This document shows positions 27,342-36,326 of a stretch of DNA of 64,000 bases, piece by piece. The stretch is from positions 122,226 to 186,225 of the forward strand of contig NZ_JACHNY010000007.1 in the NCBI RefSeq assembly GCF_014199625.1. Direction: 5' to 3'. Below the pieces are notes generated by a model, which ran no database searches, was not told the DNA's origin, and saw only the letters and a program-made list of their open reading frames with translations. The stretch comes from Sphingomonas abaci. GTDB taxonomy: Bacteria > Pseudomonadota > Alphaproteobacteria > Sphingomonadales > Sphingomonadaceae. Numbering within the stretch: the first letter of the stretch is position 1; each line of letters starts with the position of its first letter. A program made the position numbers and the translations under genes.

Positions 27342-27644
27342 TCAGCCCCGCAGCCCGCCGGATTTGTCGGGCGAGACCAGCTCGGTCATCCGCACGCCGA
27401 ACCGGTCGCCCACCGTCACCACCTCGCCCCGGCCGATCAGCGTGCCGTTGACGAACACGTCGAGCAGCTCGTTGGCCTGGCGGTCCAGCTCGATCACGCT
27501 GCCCTCGCCCAGCGCGAGGAGTTCGCGCAGCGACAAATGGGTCGAGCCGATCTCGACGGTCAGCTTGACGTCGACATCCTGCAGCAGCCGGAAATTGGCG
27601 GCGACCGCGGCGTCCACCGGGAACTGGCCGGTCATCTGGTTCAT
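27342..27644 (-). CDS. fliN: Flagellar motor switch protein FliN
   Basis: 100 residues: a SpoA/SPOA domain (about 20-98) with LLQDVDVKLTVEIGSTHLSLRE and VIELDRQANELLDVFVNG. FliN forms the bottom of the C ring, binding FliM and FliH. The ATG at 27644 overlaps the fliM stop; M4 is a less likely alternative. Short N-terminal extension compared with enteric FliN (137). Confidence 0.93.
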   Translation of the reverse strand: MNQMTGQFPVDAAVAANFRLLQDVDVKLTVEIGSTHLSLRELLALGEGSVIELDRQANELLDVFVNGTLIGRGEVVTVGDRFGVRMTELVSPDKSGGLRG

Positions 27645-28573
27645 GGGTTCAATCCTTCGGGAAGGGCAAGCGCGGTGAGGCGGATGGCGGCATGGCCGTT
27701 CGAGACGCCGACGGTGCCGTGACCCAGCCGGTCGCCGCCGACCATCACCGGCACGTCGGCCGCGATCTGGATCGGGATGACGTCGCCGGGCTTCAGGTCC
27801 ATCAGCAGTTGGAGCGAGACGACCGGCTCGGCGAGCACCGAGCGGACCGGGAAGCGCACCGCCATCGCGGCGCGGGTCAGCTGGGTGCGCCAGACCGGAT
27901 CGGGCTCGGCCTTGTCCAGCACCTTGCCAGTCAGGGTCGGCGCATGCGGCTTGAGCGGCGCGACCGGGTAGAGCAGGTCGAGCGTCAGCGGCGATGCACT
28001 GTCCGCGTCGATCGTGAAGCGGGTCAGGATCACCGCATCCTCGCCGTCCAGGTCGGCGCCCGTCTCCGGCGCGCCGGCGGCGAAGGCCATGCGGGTCAGC
28101 GGCTCCCACGCCTGGGCCAGCGGCGCGGCCAGCATCTCGGCGACGCGGCGGCCCATGGCGAGCGCGGCGGGCGAGAATTCGGTCGGCAGCGTCGCCGGCG
28201 CGGCGCCGGTGCCGCCGAAGAATTGGTCGAGCAGCTGGAGCAGCGTGGCCCCGTCCAGCACCGCGAAGGCGCGCACCGATCCCGAATCCGCCGCGAAGGG
28301 CAGCCAGACCGCGAGCGCGTCGCCGCGTTCCGCCCGATAATCGGCGAAGCGCTGCACCACCAGCGGCTCGGCCGCGCAGCGCAGCTCGCGCCGCAAAAGC
28401 CGTTCCCAGATCGGGCGGATGCCGCGCGCCAGCCGCGCCGACAGATGCTGGAGCGTGTGCAGGTCGCCAAAGGGATTGAGGGGCGCCGCCCCCAGCGTCG
28501 CCGCTTCCGCATCCGGCGCGGGGGTGCGGCGGCGCGGGCGCTGATCGCTGATCGGTGAGGCGGCGTTAACCAT
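27641..28573 (-). CDS. fliM: Flagellar motor switch protein FliM
   Basis: 310 residues. FliM links CheY-P binding to rotor switching in the C ring. The middle domain (about 40-210) and the C-terminal SpoA-like domain (about 225-305, VVSLQLLMDLKPGDVIPIQ) are clear. The typical N-terminal CheY-binding peptide (LSQxEIDALL) is not seen: the protein starts MVNAASPISDQRPRRR, rich in Arg and Pro. Its place between fliL and fliN and coupling to fliN support the call. Confidence 0.88.
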   Translation of the reverse strand: MVNAASPISDQRPRRRTPAPDAEAATLGAAPLNPFGDLHTLQHLSARLARGIRPIWERLLRRELRCAAEPLVVQRFADYRAERGDALAVWLPFAADSGSVRAFAVLDGATLLQLLDQFFGGTGAAPATLPTEFSPAALAMGRRVAEMLAAPLAQAWEPLTRMAFAAGAPETGADLDGEDAVILTRFTIDADSASPLTLDLLYPVAPLKPHAPTLTGKVLDKAEPDPVWRTQLTRAAMAVRFPVRSVLAEPVVSLQLLMDLKPGDVIPIQIAADVPVMVGGDRLGHGTVGVSNGHAAIRLTALALPEGLNP

Positions 28574-28576
28574 GTC

Positions 28577-29239
28577 TCACTGAACCACGAAACTGGTAAA
28601 ATAAACGTTACTGATCCCGCCAAACCCCTCTTTTTGCTGCAAGGTTGCGTTAATCGCCTTGACCAGCCGGTCCTGGAGCTGGCGCTTGCCGGCGGTGGTG
28701 AAGACCTGGTCCTCGGTGGTGTCGCCCAGCGCCATTAGGATCGCGGAGCGGACCGCGATGTCGTTGGTCTTCAGGTTCTGGACGACCTTGTCGTCATAGG
28801 GCGTCGACACCGCCACGCCGAGCTGGATGAAATGCACCGAGTCCTGCAGGTTGGAGGTGAAATCCTTGTCCATGGCGTAATAGGTGGAGGCATAGCGGTC
28901 GCCGCCATGCCCCTCGGGCGTGGGCATCCCCTCGGCCCCGGTCTTGGCCTCGGCCTCCCCTTCGCCGCCGCCATGGCCGCCGCCTTCGCCACCGCCCTCG
29001 CCGCCCTCGCCGCCTTCGCCGGGGCGCTTCTGCTCGCTCTTGGGAACGAGATGCGGCTCGTCCTTGGCGGGCTTTTCGGCCGCCTCGTGCTTGCCGCCGA
29101 CCAGGCCGGACTGGGCGGCATAGACGCCCGCGCCGACGCCGCCCCCGACCAGCACCAGCAGCGCCGCCGCGCCGATGATCAGCTTCTTCTTGCCACCCTT
29201 TTTCGCAGGGGCGGCCGCTTCGGTCTTGGTATCGCTCAT
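28577..29239 (-). CDS. fliL: Flagellar basal body-associated protein FliL
   Basis: 220 residues. One N-terminal membrane helix (LIIGAAALLVLVGGGVGAGVY, about 20-40), then a long Gly/Glu/His-rich low-complexity linker (about 75-112, GEGGEGGEGGGEGGGHGGG), then the periplasmic FliL domain (about 115-220). FliL surrounds the stator and helps torque at high load. The linker is much longer than in typical FliL. Three bases from fliM. Confidence 0.9.
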   Translation of the reverse strand: MSDTKTEAAAPAKKGGKKKLIIGAAALLVLVGGGVGAGVYAAQSGLVGGKHEAAEKPAKDEPHLVPKSEQKRPGEGGEGGEGGGEGGGHGGGEGEAEAKTGAEGMPTPEGHGGDRYASTYYAMDKDFTSNLQDSVHFIQLGVAVSTPYDDKVVQNLKTNDIAVRSAILMALGDTTEDQVFTTAGKRQLQDRLVKAINATLQQKEGFGGISNVYFTSFVVQ

Positions 29240-29253
29240 GTCAGGTCCTTCGG

Positions 29254-30783
29254 TCAGGCGAGACGCGCATCGTCATCGCCGTCGCGCGCCGATGCGGTTC
29301 GAGGGGAAGAGGCCGGGCGCGGGGACGGCGCGGCCTGATGCTGGGGTTGCGAGTGCGGCTGGCGCTGGCCGGCGCCGGCCTCCGCCTGGTTCTGGCCGAC
29401 CGAGGTCTGGCCCAGCTTCAGCCCGCGCTGTTCGGCGGCTTCGGCCAGGCGGGGCTGCGCCTCCTGCAACAGGCTGCGCGTCTGCGCCTCGGCGGCGGTG
29501 AAATGGACGTGGAGCGTCTCGCCCTCCTGGCGGACGCCGATATCGATCGCGCCCAAGGCGTCGGGCACCAGGCGGATGCGCGTGTCGGCGGCATCGGCCG
29601 CGTCGCGCAGCCGCTCGATATGCGCGACCATCGCCTGCGGCCAGCGTTCCTGCGTCAGGTCGAGCATCGAGCGCTCGCCGCCGGTGGCGGCGGCCGCGGC
29701 GACGACCGGCTGGGCCGCGGCGGCCGGGACGGTGGCGGCCAGCGGATCGGACGGGTCGGCCATGTCGCGGTCCTTGCCGGCCGGTGGCGCAACCGCGCTG
29801 ATCGCGGCGGCGAGCACCGGGGCGGCGGCCGGATCGGGCGCGGCGGGTGGCAGCATCGGCGATTGCGGCGTGGCGCGCCGGTCGATGGGTGCCGGCAGGA
29901 CGGGCGGCGTCGCCTCGACCGCCCCCTCGAGTACGGTGGGTGACGCGACCGGCCCGGCCGGCGGAGCGACCGGCAACGGCGCCGCCGCAGCCAGCGGCGC
30001 CGGCGCCGCCACCGCGACCACTGGCGCGGCCTCGGCCTGCCAGTTGGCGGGCAGCGCGACGGGCGTCAATGGCAGCACCGGCGCGGCGCGCAGCGGCACG
30101 GGATCGATCCGCACGCCCGCGCGCATCGCATCCGTCACCATCGTCCGCGCCGCCGTCACCACCGGGATCGGCGGGGTGACGGACGTCGCGACGGCCGGCG
30201 TGGCGGGAACGGGCATGGCGGCGGGCCTGGTGGCGAGGCCCGCATCGGGCGACGCGACGGGCAACGCGGCCTCGCTCTCCGGCGCGGGGGTCCGGCCCGG
30301 CGAGAGCGTCGGCGGCGATGCGACCGGCGCGGGGGTGGTGAGCGGCGCGCTTCCCGCGAGCGGCGCGGTGACCGGCGCGGGCAAGGACGGCGTCGTGTCG
30401 GCGGCCACCGGCTGCGGCGCGACCGTGGAGATCACCGGCAAGGTCCAGCGCTCGCCCTTCGGTCCCGATCGATCCACGACCGACGCGGCGCCGGCCGCCG
30501 GCCGGTCCGGCGTTTCCTGGGGCGCGACCGGCAGGGGAACGCCCGGCAGCAGCGCGGCGAGGAAGCGGAGGTCGTCGGTCGCCGCTTCCGGCAAATCGCT
30601 GCCGGGGGCGGCATCGTCCTGCCGTTCGCCGGCCGGCGTTTCCACGCCGGCGACGCCGTCCGGCGCGACGCCCGACGCCGCGCCCGGCAGCAGGAAGGCG
30701 AGCAGGCCAGCGCCCGCCGCGACGGGGGCCGGGCGGCCGGTGGCATTGGGAACGGTGGCGAGAGGAGCGGCGATCTGGATCAT
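29254..30783 (-). CDS. fliK: Flagellar hook-length control protein FliK
   Basis: 509 residues. Secreted ruler that measures the hook and triggers the FlhB switch. The first 370 residues are Ala/Pro/Val-rich and of low complexity, as expected for the ruler part. The C-terminal Flg_hook domain (about 395-480) is seen in AMVAHIERLRDAADAADTRIRLVPDALGAIDIGVRQEG and LLQEAQPRLAEAAEQRGL. Placed between fliJ and fliL. The Gln/His-rich tail (QPHSQPQHQ) is unremarkable. Confidence 0.87.
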   Translation of the reverse strand: MIQIAAPLATVPNATGRPAPVAAGAGLLAFLLPGAASGVAPDGVAGVETPAGERQDDAAPGSDLPEAATDDLRFLAALLPGVPLPVAPQETPDRPAAGAASVVDRSGPKGERWTLPVISTVAPQPVAADTTPSLPAPVTAPLAGSAPLTTPAPVASPPTLSPGRTPAPESEAALPVASPDAGLATRPAAMPVPATPAVATSVTPPIPVVTAARTMVTDAMRAGVRIDPVPLRAAPVLPLTPVALPANWQAEAAPVVAVAAPAPLAAAAPLPVAPPAGPVASPTVLEGAVEATPPVLPAPIDRRATPQSPMLPPAAPDPAAAPVLAAAISAVAPPAGKDRDMADPSDPLAATVPAAAAQPVVAAAAATGGERSMLDLTQERWPQAMVAHIERLRDAADAADTRIRLVPDALGAIDIGVRQEGETLHVHFTAAEAQTRSLLQEAQPRLAEAAEQRGLKLGQTSVGQNQAEAGAGQRQPHSQPQHQAAPSPRPASSPRTASARDGDDDARLA

Positions 30784-30807
30784 GGATTTTCCCTGTTCGC
30801 CGCTCGC

Positions 30808-31236
30808 TCAGCAAGGATCGTGCCGTTTTGCGAGCAAGCCGGCGCGGAACACCGGCGCATCCTCCAGCGCGCGCATCGCGCGACGATCCGCCTCGATCCG
30901 GGCGCGGTCGATCAGCTTCTCGACGGCGGTCTGGTCGCGCTTGGCATCCTGGCTGGCGGCGGTGGCGGCGGCGGCGCGGACCTCGGCCTGGGCGACGCGC
31001 TGGGCGGCGGCGGCGGCTGACTGGTGCAGCCGCTCGCGATAATGGGCGACGGCGGCGAATTGCGCGGCGTCGTGCAGGGCCTGGGTCGGCGCGACCGCAT
31101 CGACCAGTCCAGCAATACGGCGGGTCAGCGCCTGCTGATCGTCGAGCGCCGCCCGCTGGCGCGCCTCCTCGGCGCGGGCCAGCGTCAGCTGCATCGTCCG
31201 CACCCGGTGGATCCGCGCCAGCGTGTCGCGATTCAT
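30808..31236 (-). CDS. fliJ: Flagellar export protein FliJ
   Basis: 142 residues, nearly all helical and charged: a coiled-coil hairpin (about 10-130) as in FliJ, which sits in the centre of the FliI ring and helps gate opening. Sequence similarity in this family is low, so the call rests on the coiled coil, length and position right after fliI (one-base overlap) and before fliK. Confidence 0.82.
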   Translation of the reverse strand: MNRDTLARIHRVRTMQLTLARAEEARQRAALDDQQALTRRIAGLVDAVAPTQALHDAAQFAAVAHYRERLHQSAAAAAQRVAQAEVRAAAATAASQDAKRDQTAVEKLIDRARIEADRRAMRALEDAPVFRAGLLAKRHDPC

Positions 31237-32555
31237 CAGCCGTCGCCGAACACGCCGGTCAGCTCGGCGATGGCGGTATCGAGACCGACGATCTCGTCAT
31301 GATCCTGGCGGACATAGTCGGTGATCGCGGGATGATAGGCGATGGCCGCGTCGATCGCGGGGTCGGCCCCGGCGCGATAGGCCCCCATCAACACCAGGTC
31401 GCGATTGGCCTCGTAGGTCGCCAGGTGCCGGCGCAACACGCGCGCCGCCTGAAGATGCGGACGCTGGGCGATGTCGGTCATCACGCGGCTGACCGACGGA
31501 CCCAGGTCGATCGCCGGATAGACGCCGCGCTCCGCCAGTGCGCGCGACAGGACGATATGCCCGTCCAGGATCGAGCGCGCCGAGTCGACGACGGGATCGT
31601 TGCCGTCGTCGCCATCGGCCAGCACGGTGTAGATGGCGGTGATCGAGCCCGGACCGTGCGCATCCTGCCCGGCGCGTTCGATCAGATTGGGCAGCATCGC
31701 GATGGCGGAGGGCGGATAGCCGCGCGCCGACGCCGGCTCACCCAGCGCCAGGCCGATCTCGCGGCCGGCATGCGCGACGCGGGTCAGCGAATCCATGATC
31801 AGCAGCACCGTCTTGCCCTGCGCCCGGAACGCCTCGGCAATGGCATGGGTGCGCAGCGCGCCTCGGATACGCAGCACCGGCGAATGGTTGGCGGGCACCG
31901 CGACCACGACGGACCGCGCCCGCGCGTCGCCCGCGACCTTGGTGTCCAGGAAATCCGCGACCTCGCGGCTGCGCTCGCCGATCAGGCCGACGACGACGAC
32001 ATCGGCGCGCGCGGCGCGCACCATCATGCCGAGCAGCACCGACTTTCCGACGCCCGATCCCGCCATGATGCCGATCCGCTGCCCCTGCCCGATCGTCAGC
32101 AGCCCGTTGATCGCGCGCACGCCGACATCCAGCGGCGACAGCACGCGGCCGCGGTCGAGCGGGCCCTGCAACTTGCCCGCCAGCGGCCAGCGCTCGGCGC
32201 CCCGGATCGGCCCCAGCCCGTCGATCGGCCGGCCCGCGCCGTCGACCACCCGGCCGAGCAGCGCGTCGCCCACCTCCGCCTCGCCCGGCGCGCCGATCGG
32301 ACGCACCGGCGCGCGCGGCAGGAGCGGCGCGGGGCCGCCCAGGTTCATCAGGATGGTTCGGTCGCCGCGAAAGCCGATCACCTCCGCCTCGACCACGCCC
32401 CCCACTTCACAGACGGTGCCGACCGGCACGGTCAGGCCGGTGGCCTCCATCAGCAGCCCGTCGCAGGACAGCAGCCGCCCGGCGACCTTCGGCACGGGGC
32501 GGAAATCGGCCTGGGCCAGCGTTTCCAGATAATCGGCGACGAAGCGGTTCAGCAT
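31236..32555 (-). CDS. fliI: Flagellum-specific ATP synthase FliI
   Basis: 439 residues. Hexameric ATPase that drives or aids loading of export substrates. Walker A GSGVGKS (about 166-172), Walker B VLLIMDSLTRVAHA (about 250-263) and the conserved GEPASARGYPPS (about 272-283) are intact. The ATG at 32555 overlaps fliH by seven bases, and its stop overlaps the fliJ start. Confidence 0.95.
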   Translation of the reverse strand: MLNRFVADYLETLAQADFRPVPKVAGRLLSCDGLLMEATGLTVPVGTVCEVGGVVEAEVIGFRGDRTILMNLGGPAPLLPRAPVRPIGAPGEAEVGDALLGRVVDGAGRPIDGLGPIRGAERWPLAGKLQGPLDRGRVLSPLDVGVRAINGLLTIGQGQRIGIMAGSGVGKSVLLGMMVRAARADVVVVGLIGERSREVADFLDTKVAGDARARSVVVAVPANHSPVLRIRGALRTHAIAEAFRAQGKTVLLIMDSLTRVAHAGREIGLALGEPASARGYPPSAIAMLPNLIERAGQDAHGPGSITAIYTVLADGDDGNDPVVDSARSILDGHIVLSRALAERGVYPAIDLGPSVSRVMTDIAQRPHLQAARVLRRHLATYEANRDLVLMGAYRAGADPAIDAAIAYHPAITDYVRQDHDEIVGLDTAIAELTGVFGDG

Positions 32556-33274
32556 GACGCGGCCTCGCGCAGCGGCAGCGGAGCGCGGTCGATCGCGGCG
32601 GACAATTGCTCCAGCCACAGGGCCGGACCATCCTCGACCACCGTCGAGGCGCTCTCCAGCACGAAGCTGCCGCGCGCCAGCTGCGCGTCGCCGACCGCGA
32701 AGATCGTCGCGGGCAAGCGCCCCTCCAGCAACGCGACATCGGCCGGATGGACGCGCAGCATCGCCGATTCCTGTGCATCGGCCAGCATCTCCGCCGCCAC
32801 GCCGACACGCGTGGCGAGCCGCTCCGCATCGATCCCGGCCTCGCCGACCAGGCGCGTGACCAGGGCCAGCACCGTCTGGCGGAGCTGCGCGGCGATCGCG
32901 TCGCGGTCGATCCGCGCGCCCAGCGCCCCGGCCACGCCGTCGAGCAGCGCCCGGTCGCGGACCTGCTCGGCCTGCGCGGTCATGGTGGCCGCCGCCTGTC
33001 CTTCCGCATAACCGGCGGCATGGGCGGCCTCCAGCGCGTCGATCTGGACCACAGGCTCGACGCAGGGGTCGAGCATGTCCCAACCGGCGGTCGGGTTGAC
33101 GCTGGGATCGGCGGGGCGGAAATGCTTCGGCCCGGTCGATGCCTCGACCTCCGGGCGCTCGCGCGCGCACGGGTCGACCGCGGCGAAGCCGGTGGGCGGC
33201 GCGAAGGCGGCCTGGAGCGCTTCCGCCGCGACCGCATGGCGGACCGCGAACCCTGCGACGAACCCCTCAGACAT
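32549..33274 (-). CDS. fliH: Flagellar assembly protein FliH
   Basis: 241 residues. FliH binds FliI and ties it to the C ring through FliN. The middle has the AxxxGYAEGQ pattern (AAHAAGYAEGQAAA, about 83-96), and the C-terminal part resembles the V-type ATPase E-subunit fold. Overlaps fliG by eight bases and fliI by seven. Confidence 0.88.
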   Translation of the reverse strand: MSEGFVAGFAVRHAVAAEALQAAFAPPTGFAAVDPCARERPEVEASTGPKHFRPADPSVNPTAGWDMLDPCVEPVVQIDALEAAHAAGYAEGQAAATMTAQAEQVRDRALLDGVAGALGARIDRDAIAAQLRQTVLALVTRLVGEAGIDAERLATRVGVAAEMLADAQESAMLRVHPADVALLEGRLPATIFAVGDAQLARGSFVLESASTVVEDGPALWLEQLSAAIDRAPLPLREAASC

Positions 33275-34271
33275 AATCGTCGTCGCCTCCGCCCATCTGG
33301 ATCGTGCCGTCCTTGGCCAGCGTCCGCGCGACCGCGATCATCGCCTTCTGCGCTTCCAGCACCTCGGCCAGCTTCATCGGCCCGCGCGATTCCATCTCGT
33401 CGCGGATGCCGTCGGCGGCGCGCGCCGACATGCAGCCCAGGAAGCGGGTGCGGACGTCCTCGTCGACACCCTTCAGCGCCTTGACCAGCACCTCGCCATC
33501 GACGTTGCGGATCAGCGTGCCCAGATTCTTGTCGTCCATCTCCAGGAGGTTGTCGAAGACGAACAGCGCTTCCTCGATCTGGCGGGCGACGTCCTTGTCG
33601 ATCTTGAACAGCTTGGGCATCAGCTTCTGCTCGGTGCCGCGCCGCGCGCCCGACAGGATCTTCGCGGCCTCGCGCGTGCCGCCCAGCGTCACCGTCTGCG
33701 GCGGACCGCCGGTGCGCGCCGCCAGCATCGCCTTCAGCGTCTCGACCGCCTCGGGCGTGATCGGGCCCAGCTTGGCGATGCGGTGGAGGATGTCGGGCTG
33801 CGCCGCCTCGGGCAGCCGCTCCAGCACCTGCCCACCGACCGCCGGGTCGAGATTGGCGATCAGCACCGCCGCGATCTGCGGATGCTCCTTCTCGACCATC
33901 GCCGCGATCTCGCTGGCGTCGAGCCAGTCGAGCAGCTCCAGCTCGCACACCGCCTCGGGCGGGGTGATGCGCTTCAGCACGCTTTCCGCCTTTTCCGGTC
34001 CCAACGCGCGGGTCATCACCGCCTCGATCTGCGGACGGGGATCGAAGCTGATGCCGGTGCGCTCGCGCGCCTTGCCGACGAAATCGTCCAGCACCTCGGC
34101 CACCTCCGCCTCGGACACGTCGGCGACGTTGAACATCGCCGCGCCGAGCTGGCGCACCTCCTCGGGCTCCAGCTTCTGGAGGATGGCGGCGGCCTCCTCC
34201 TCGCCGACGATCATCATCAGCACCGCGGCGCGCTCGATGCCGGTATAGCTGCGGGTGGCGAGGCTGCTCAT
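33267..34271 (-). CDS. fliG: Flagellar motor switch protein FliG
   Basis: 334 residues, normal size. FliG joins the MS ring to the C ring and carries the charged torque helix that meets the stator. Typical parts: GIERAAVLMMIVGEEEAAAIL (start), EKEHPQIAAVLIANLDP (about 138-154, the EHPQ motif) and the C-terminal charged helix DDKNLGTLIRNVDGEVLVKALKG. Overlaps fliF and fliH. Confidence 0.96.
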   Translation of the reverse strand: MSSLATRSYTGIERAAVLMMIVGEEEAAAILQKLEPEEVRQLGAAMFNVADVSEAEVAEVLDDFVGKARERTGISFDPRPQIEAVMTRALGPEKAESVLKRITPPEAVCELELLDWLDASEIAAMVEKEHPQIAAVLIANLDPAVGGQVLERLPEAAQPDILHRIAKLGPITPEAVETLKAMLAARTGGPPQTVTLGGTREAAKILSGARRGTEQKLMPKLFKIDKDVARQIEEALFVFDNLLEMDDKNLGTLIRNVDGEVLVKALKGVDEDVRTRFLGCMSARAADGIRDEMESRGPMKLAEVLEAQKAMIAVARTLAKDGTIQMGGGDDDYV

Positions 34272-35953
34272 TGTCCGTCGGTCCGGATCATGTCGCGCAC
34301 CGCCAGCGCCGCGCGCGCCGGATTGTCGCGGGTGAAGCCGCGCACCGCGCTGATCCGCTCGTCATAGCCGCGCGCCGTCTCCAGCTGGTCAAGGCTGACC
34401 GGCGGGCTGACCGCGATGCCGTCCGCGCCACCCGCCCCGGCCGCGCCCAAGGCGGGGGCGTTGCCGGGAGCCGGGGCCTCGGCCTCCTCCTTCTTCTTCA
34501 TCAGCGCCTTGGCCAGCGGCCGGACGCCGAGCAGCAGGACCAGCAGCGCGATGACGATCGCGGTGGCGTTGCGCGCCAGCACGGGCAGCCAGGCGTTGTC
34601 GTACCATTTGCTGGTGTCGGCGGCGTCGGTCGCGCCGGCGAACTTGCGGCTGATGACGGTCACCTGGTCCTGGCGGCTGGCGTCGAAGCCGACCGCGCTC
34701 TTCACCAGGTCGGTGATCTGGTTGACCTCCATCGCCGTGCGCTTGCCGGTCGCCGGGTCGCGCAGCAGCACCGCGACCGACAGCCGCTTGATCGAGCCCG
34801 GCGCGCCGCGCGTCACCGACACTTCGCGACCCAGGTCATAGGCGCGCTGATAGCTGTCCGACTGTTTCGCCGGGTCGGGCGGTGCCGCGCCCGCCTGGGG
34901 CTGGGGCGAGCCGGAGGCGCCGACGGCGGGCGTCGGCACCTGCAAGGTCGAGGCGGGCGGCGGCGTGTTGGACAGCGCGCCGGGAATGCCGCCGGGCGCA
35001 GCGGCGCCGCCCTGGTTGCCGGTCCACTGGCCCGTCTCGGCGCGCAGCGCACCCTGCTTCTCGTAGCTTTCACGCGTCGCCTGGGTCTCGTCCAGATTCA
35101 CGTCGGCCTGCACCTCGGCGGAGAAATTGCCGGCGCCGAGCAGCGGGGTCAGCAACTGGGTGAGCTGCTGGCGCACCTTGTCCTCGACCCGGTTCTGCAC
35201 GTCGAGCCGCTCGTCGCCGGCCTTGCCCAGACCATCGCGGCCGCCCGGACGGGTCAGCAGCGCGCCGGCCTGGTCGACAATCGTCACCGCGTCGGGCTTC
35301 ATCCCCGGCACCGAGGAGGCGACGAGGTTGACGATCGAGCTGACCTGCGCGTCGCTGAGCGAGCGGCCGGCGTTCAGCTTCACCACCACCGAGGCGGAGG
35401 GTTCGGCATGGTCGCGCACGAACACCGTCGCCTCCGGCATCGCCAGATGCACGCGCGCCTCGGCGACCGAGTCGATCTCCTGGATCGAACGGGCCAGTTC
35501 GCTTTCGCGGGCCTGGCGCAACCGCTCGCCCTCCACCGCGCGGCTGACGCCCATCGGCAGCTGGTCCAGGATCGCATAGCCGCCGGGCGCCGCCTTGGGC
35601 AGGTCCTGGCTGGCGAGCAGCATCCGCGCGCGGCTGTACGCGTCCTCGTCCACCGTCACCGCGCCGGTCGCATCGTCGACATGCGCGCCGATGTTCGCCT
35701 GTTGCAGCGAGGCCATGACCGCCGCCTTGTCGGCATCGGCCAGGTTGGTGAACAGCGTCTTCTGCGTCGGCGTCGACAGCGACGCGTAGGCGAGACCGGC
35801 CGCGCCGACCAGGCCGACCAGCATCGCCATCGGCGCCGACCGGCGCACCGCCGGCTGGGCCATGACGCCCTTGATCTGGCGCAGCGGGTTGGCGAAACGC
35901 TCCGGCACGGCGGGCCCGGTGGCGGGGGTCGTGGTGGTGAGGGCAGTGCTCAT
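34268..35953 (-). CDS. fliF: Flagellar MS-ring protein FliF
   Basis: 561 residues, normal size. Forms the MS ring in the inner membrane, the first structure built. Two membrane helices (about residues 40-60 and 450-472), with the periplasmic YscJ-like domain (about 65-240, YAILDQLPMGVSRAVEGERLRQARESEL) and a variable Pro/Gly-rich part (about 300-365). The C-terminal tail binds FliG, whose gene overlaps by four bases. Confidence 0.96.
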   Translation of the reverse strand: MSTALTTTTPATGPAVPERFANPLRQIKGVMAQPAVRRSAPMAMLVGLVGAAGLAYASLSTPTQKTLFTNLADADKAAVMASLQQANIGAHVDDATGAVTVDEDAYSRARMLLASQDLPKAAPGGYAILDQLPMGVSRAVEGERLRQARESELARSIQEIDSVAEARVHLAMPEATVFVRDHAEPSASVVVKLNAGRSLSDAQVSSIVNLVASSVPGMKPDAVTIVDQAGALLTRPGGRDGLGKAGDERLDVQNRVEDKVRQQLTQLLTPLLGAGNFSAEVQADVNLDETQATRESYEKQGALRAETGQWTGNQGGAAAPGGIPGALSNTPPPASTLQVPTPAVGASGSPQPQAGAAPPDPAKQSDSYQRAYDLGREVSVTRGAPGSIKRLSVAVLLRDPATGKRTAMEVNQITDLVKSAVGFDASRQDQVTVISRKFAGATDAADTSKWYDNAWLPVLARNATAIVIALLVLLLGVRPLAKALMKKKEEAEAPAPGNAPALGAAGAGGADGIAVSPPVSLDQLETARGYDERISAVRGFTRDNPARAALAVRDMIRTDGQ

Positions 35954-35957
35954 CGGA

Positions 35958-36326
35958 TCAGACCGGCATGCTCATGATGTCCTTGTAGGCGGACAGGATC
36001 TTGTTGCGGACCTGGAGCGTCGCCTCGAACCCGACCGAGGCGGTCTGGCGCGCCAGCATCACCTTGGCGATGTCGACCGTCTCGCCGCGCTCATAGGCCT
36101 CGGAGAGCTTGGCGGCCTGGTTCTGGCCGTCGTTGACGCTCTTCAGCGCGGTGTCGAACGTGTCGGCGAAGCTGCCGACGCCGCCGGCCGGGTTGGTCGC
36201 GACCGGTGCGCTGCCTTGCGCGGACGCCGCCTTGGCCAGCGCCTGGTTGCGCTCCAGGATTTGCGCCCGCAGCGCCAGGACGCGATCGATCCCGTTGGCG
36301 CCGCCGATGCCGCCGACGCCGCTCAC
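35958..36326 (-). CDS. fliE: Flagellar hook-basal body complex protein FliE
   Basis: 122 residues. Joins the MS ring to the rod. The C-terminal part (FADTFDTALKSVNDGQNQAAKL, TVDIAKVMLARQTASVGFEATLQVRNKILSAYKDIMSMPV) is typical. The GTG start overlaps the stop of the sigma-54 activator gene by three bases, so the whole run starts from that gene's promoter. Confidence 0.93.
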   Translation of the reverse strand: MSGVGGIGGANGIDRVLALRAQILERNQALAKAASAQGSAPVATNPAGGVGSFADTFDTALKSVNDGQNQAAKLSEAYERGETVDIAKVMLARQTASVGFEATLQVRNKILSAYKDIMSMPV

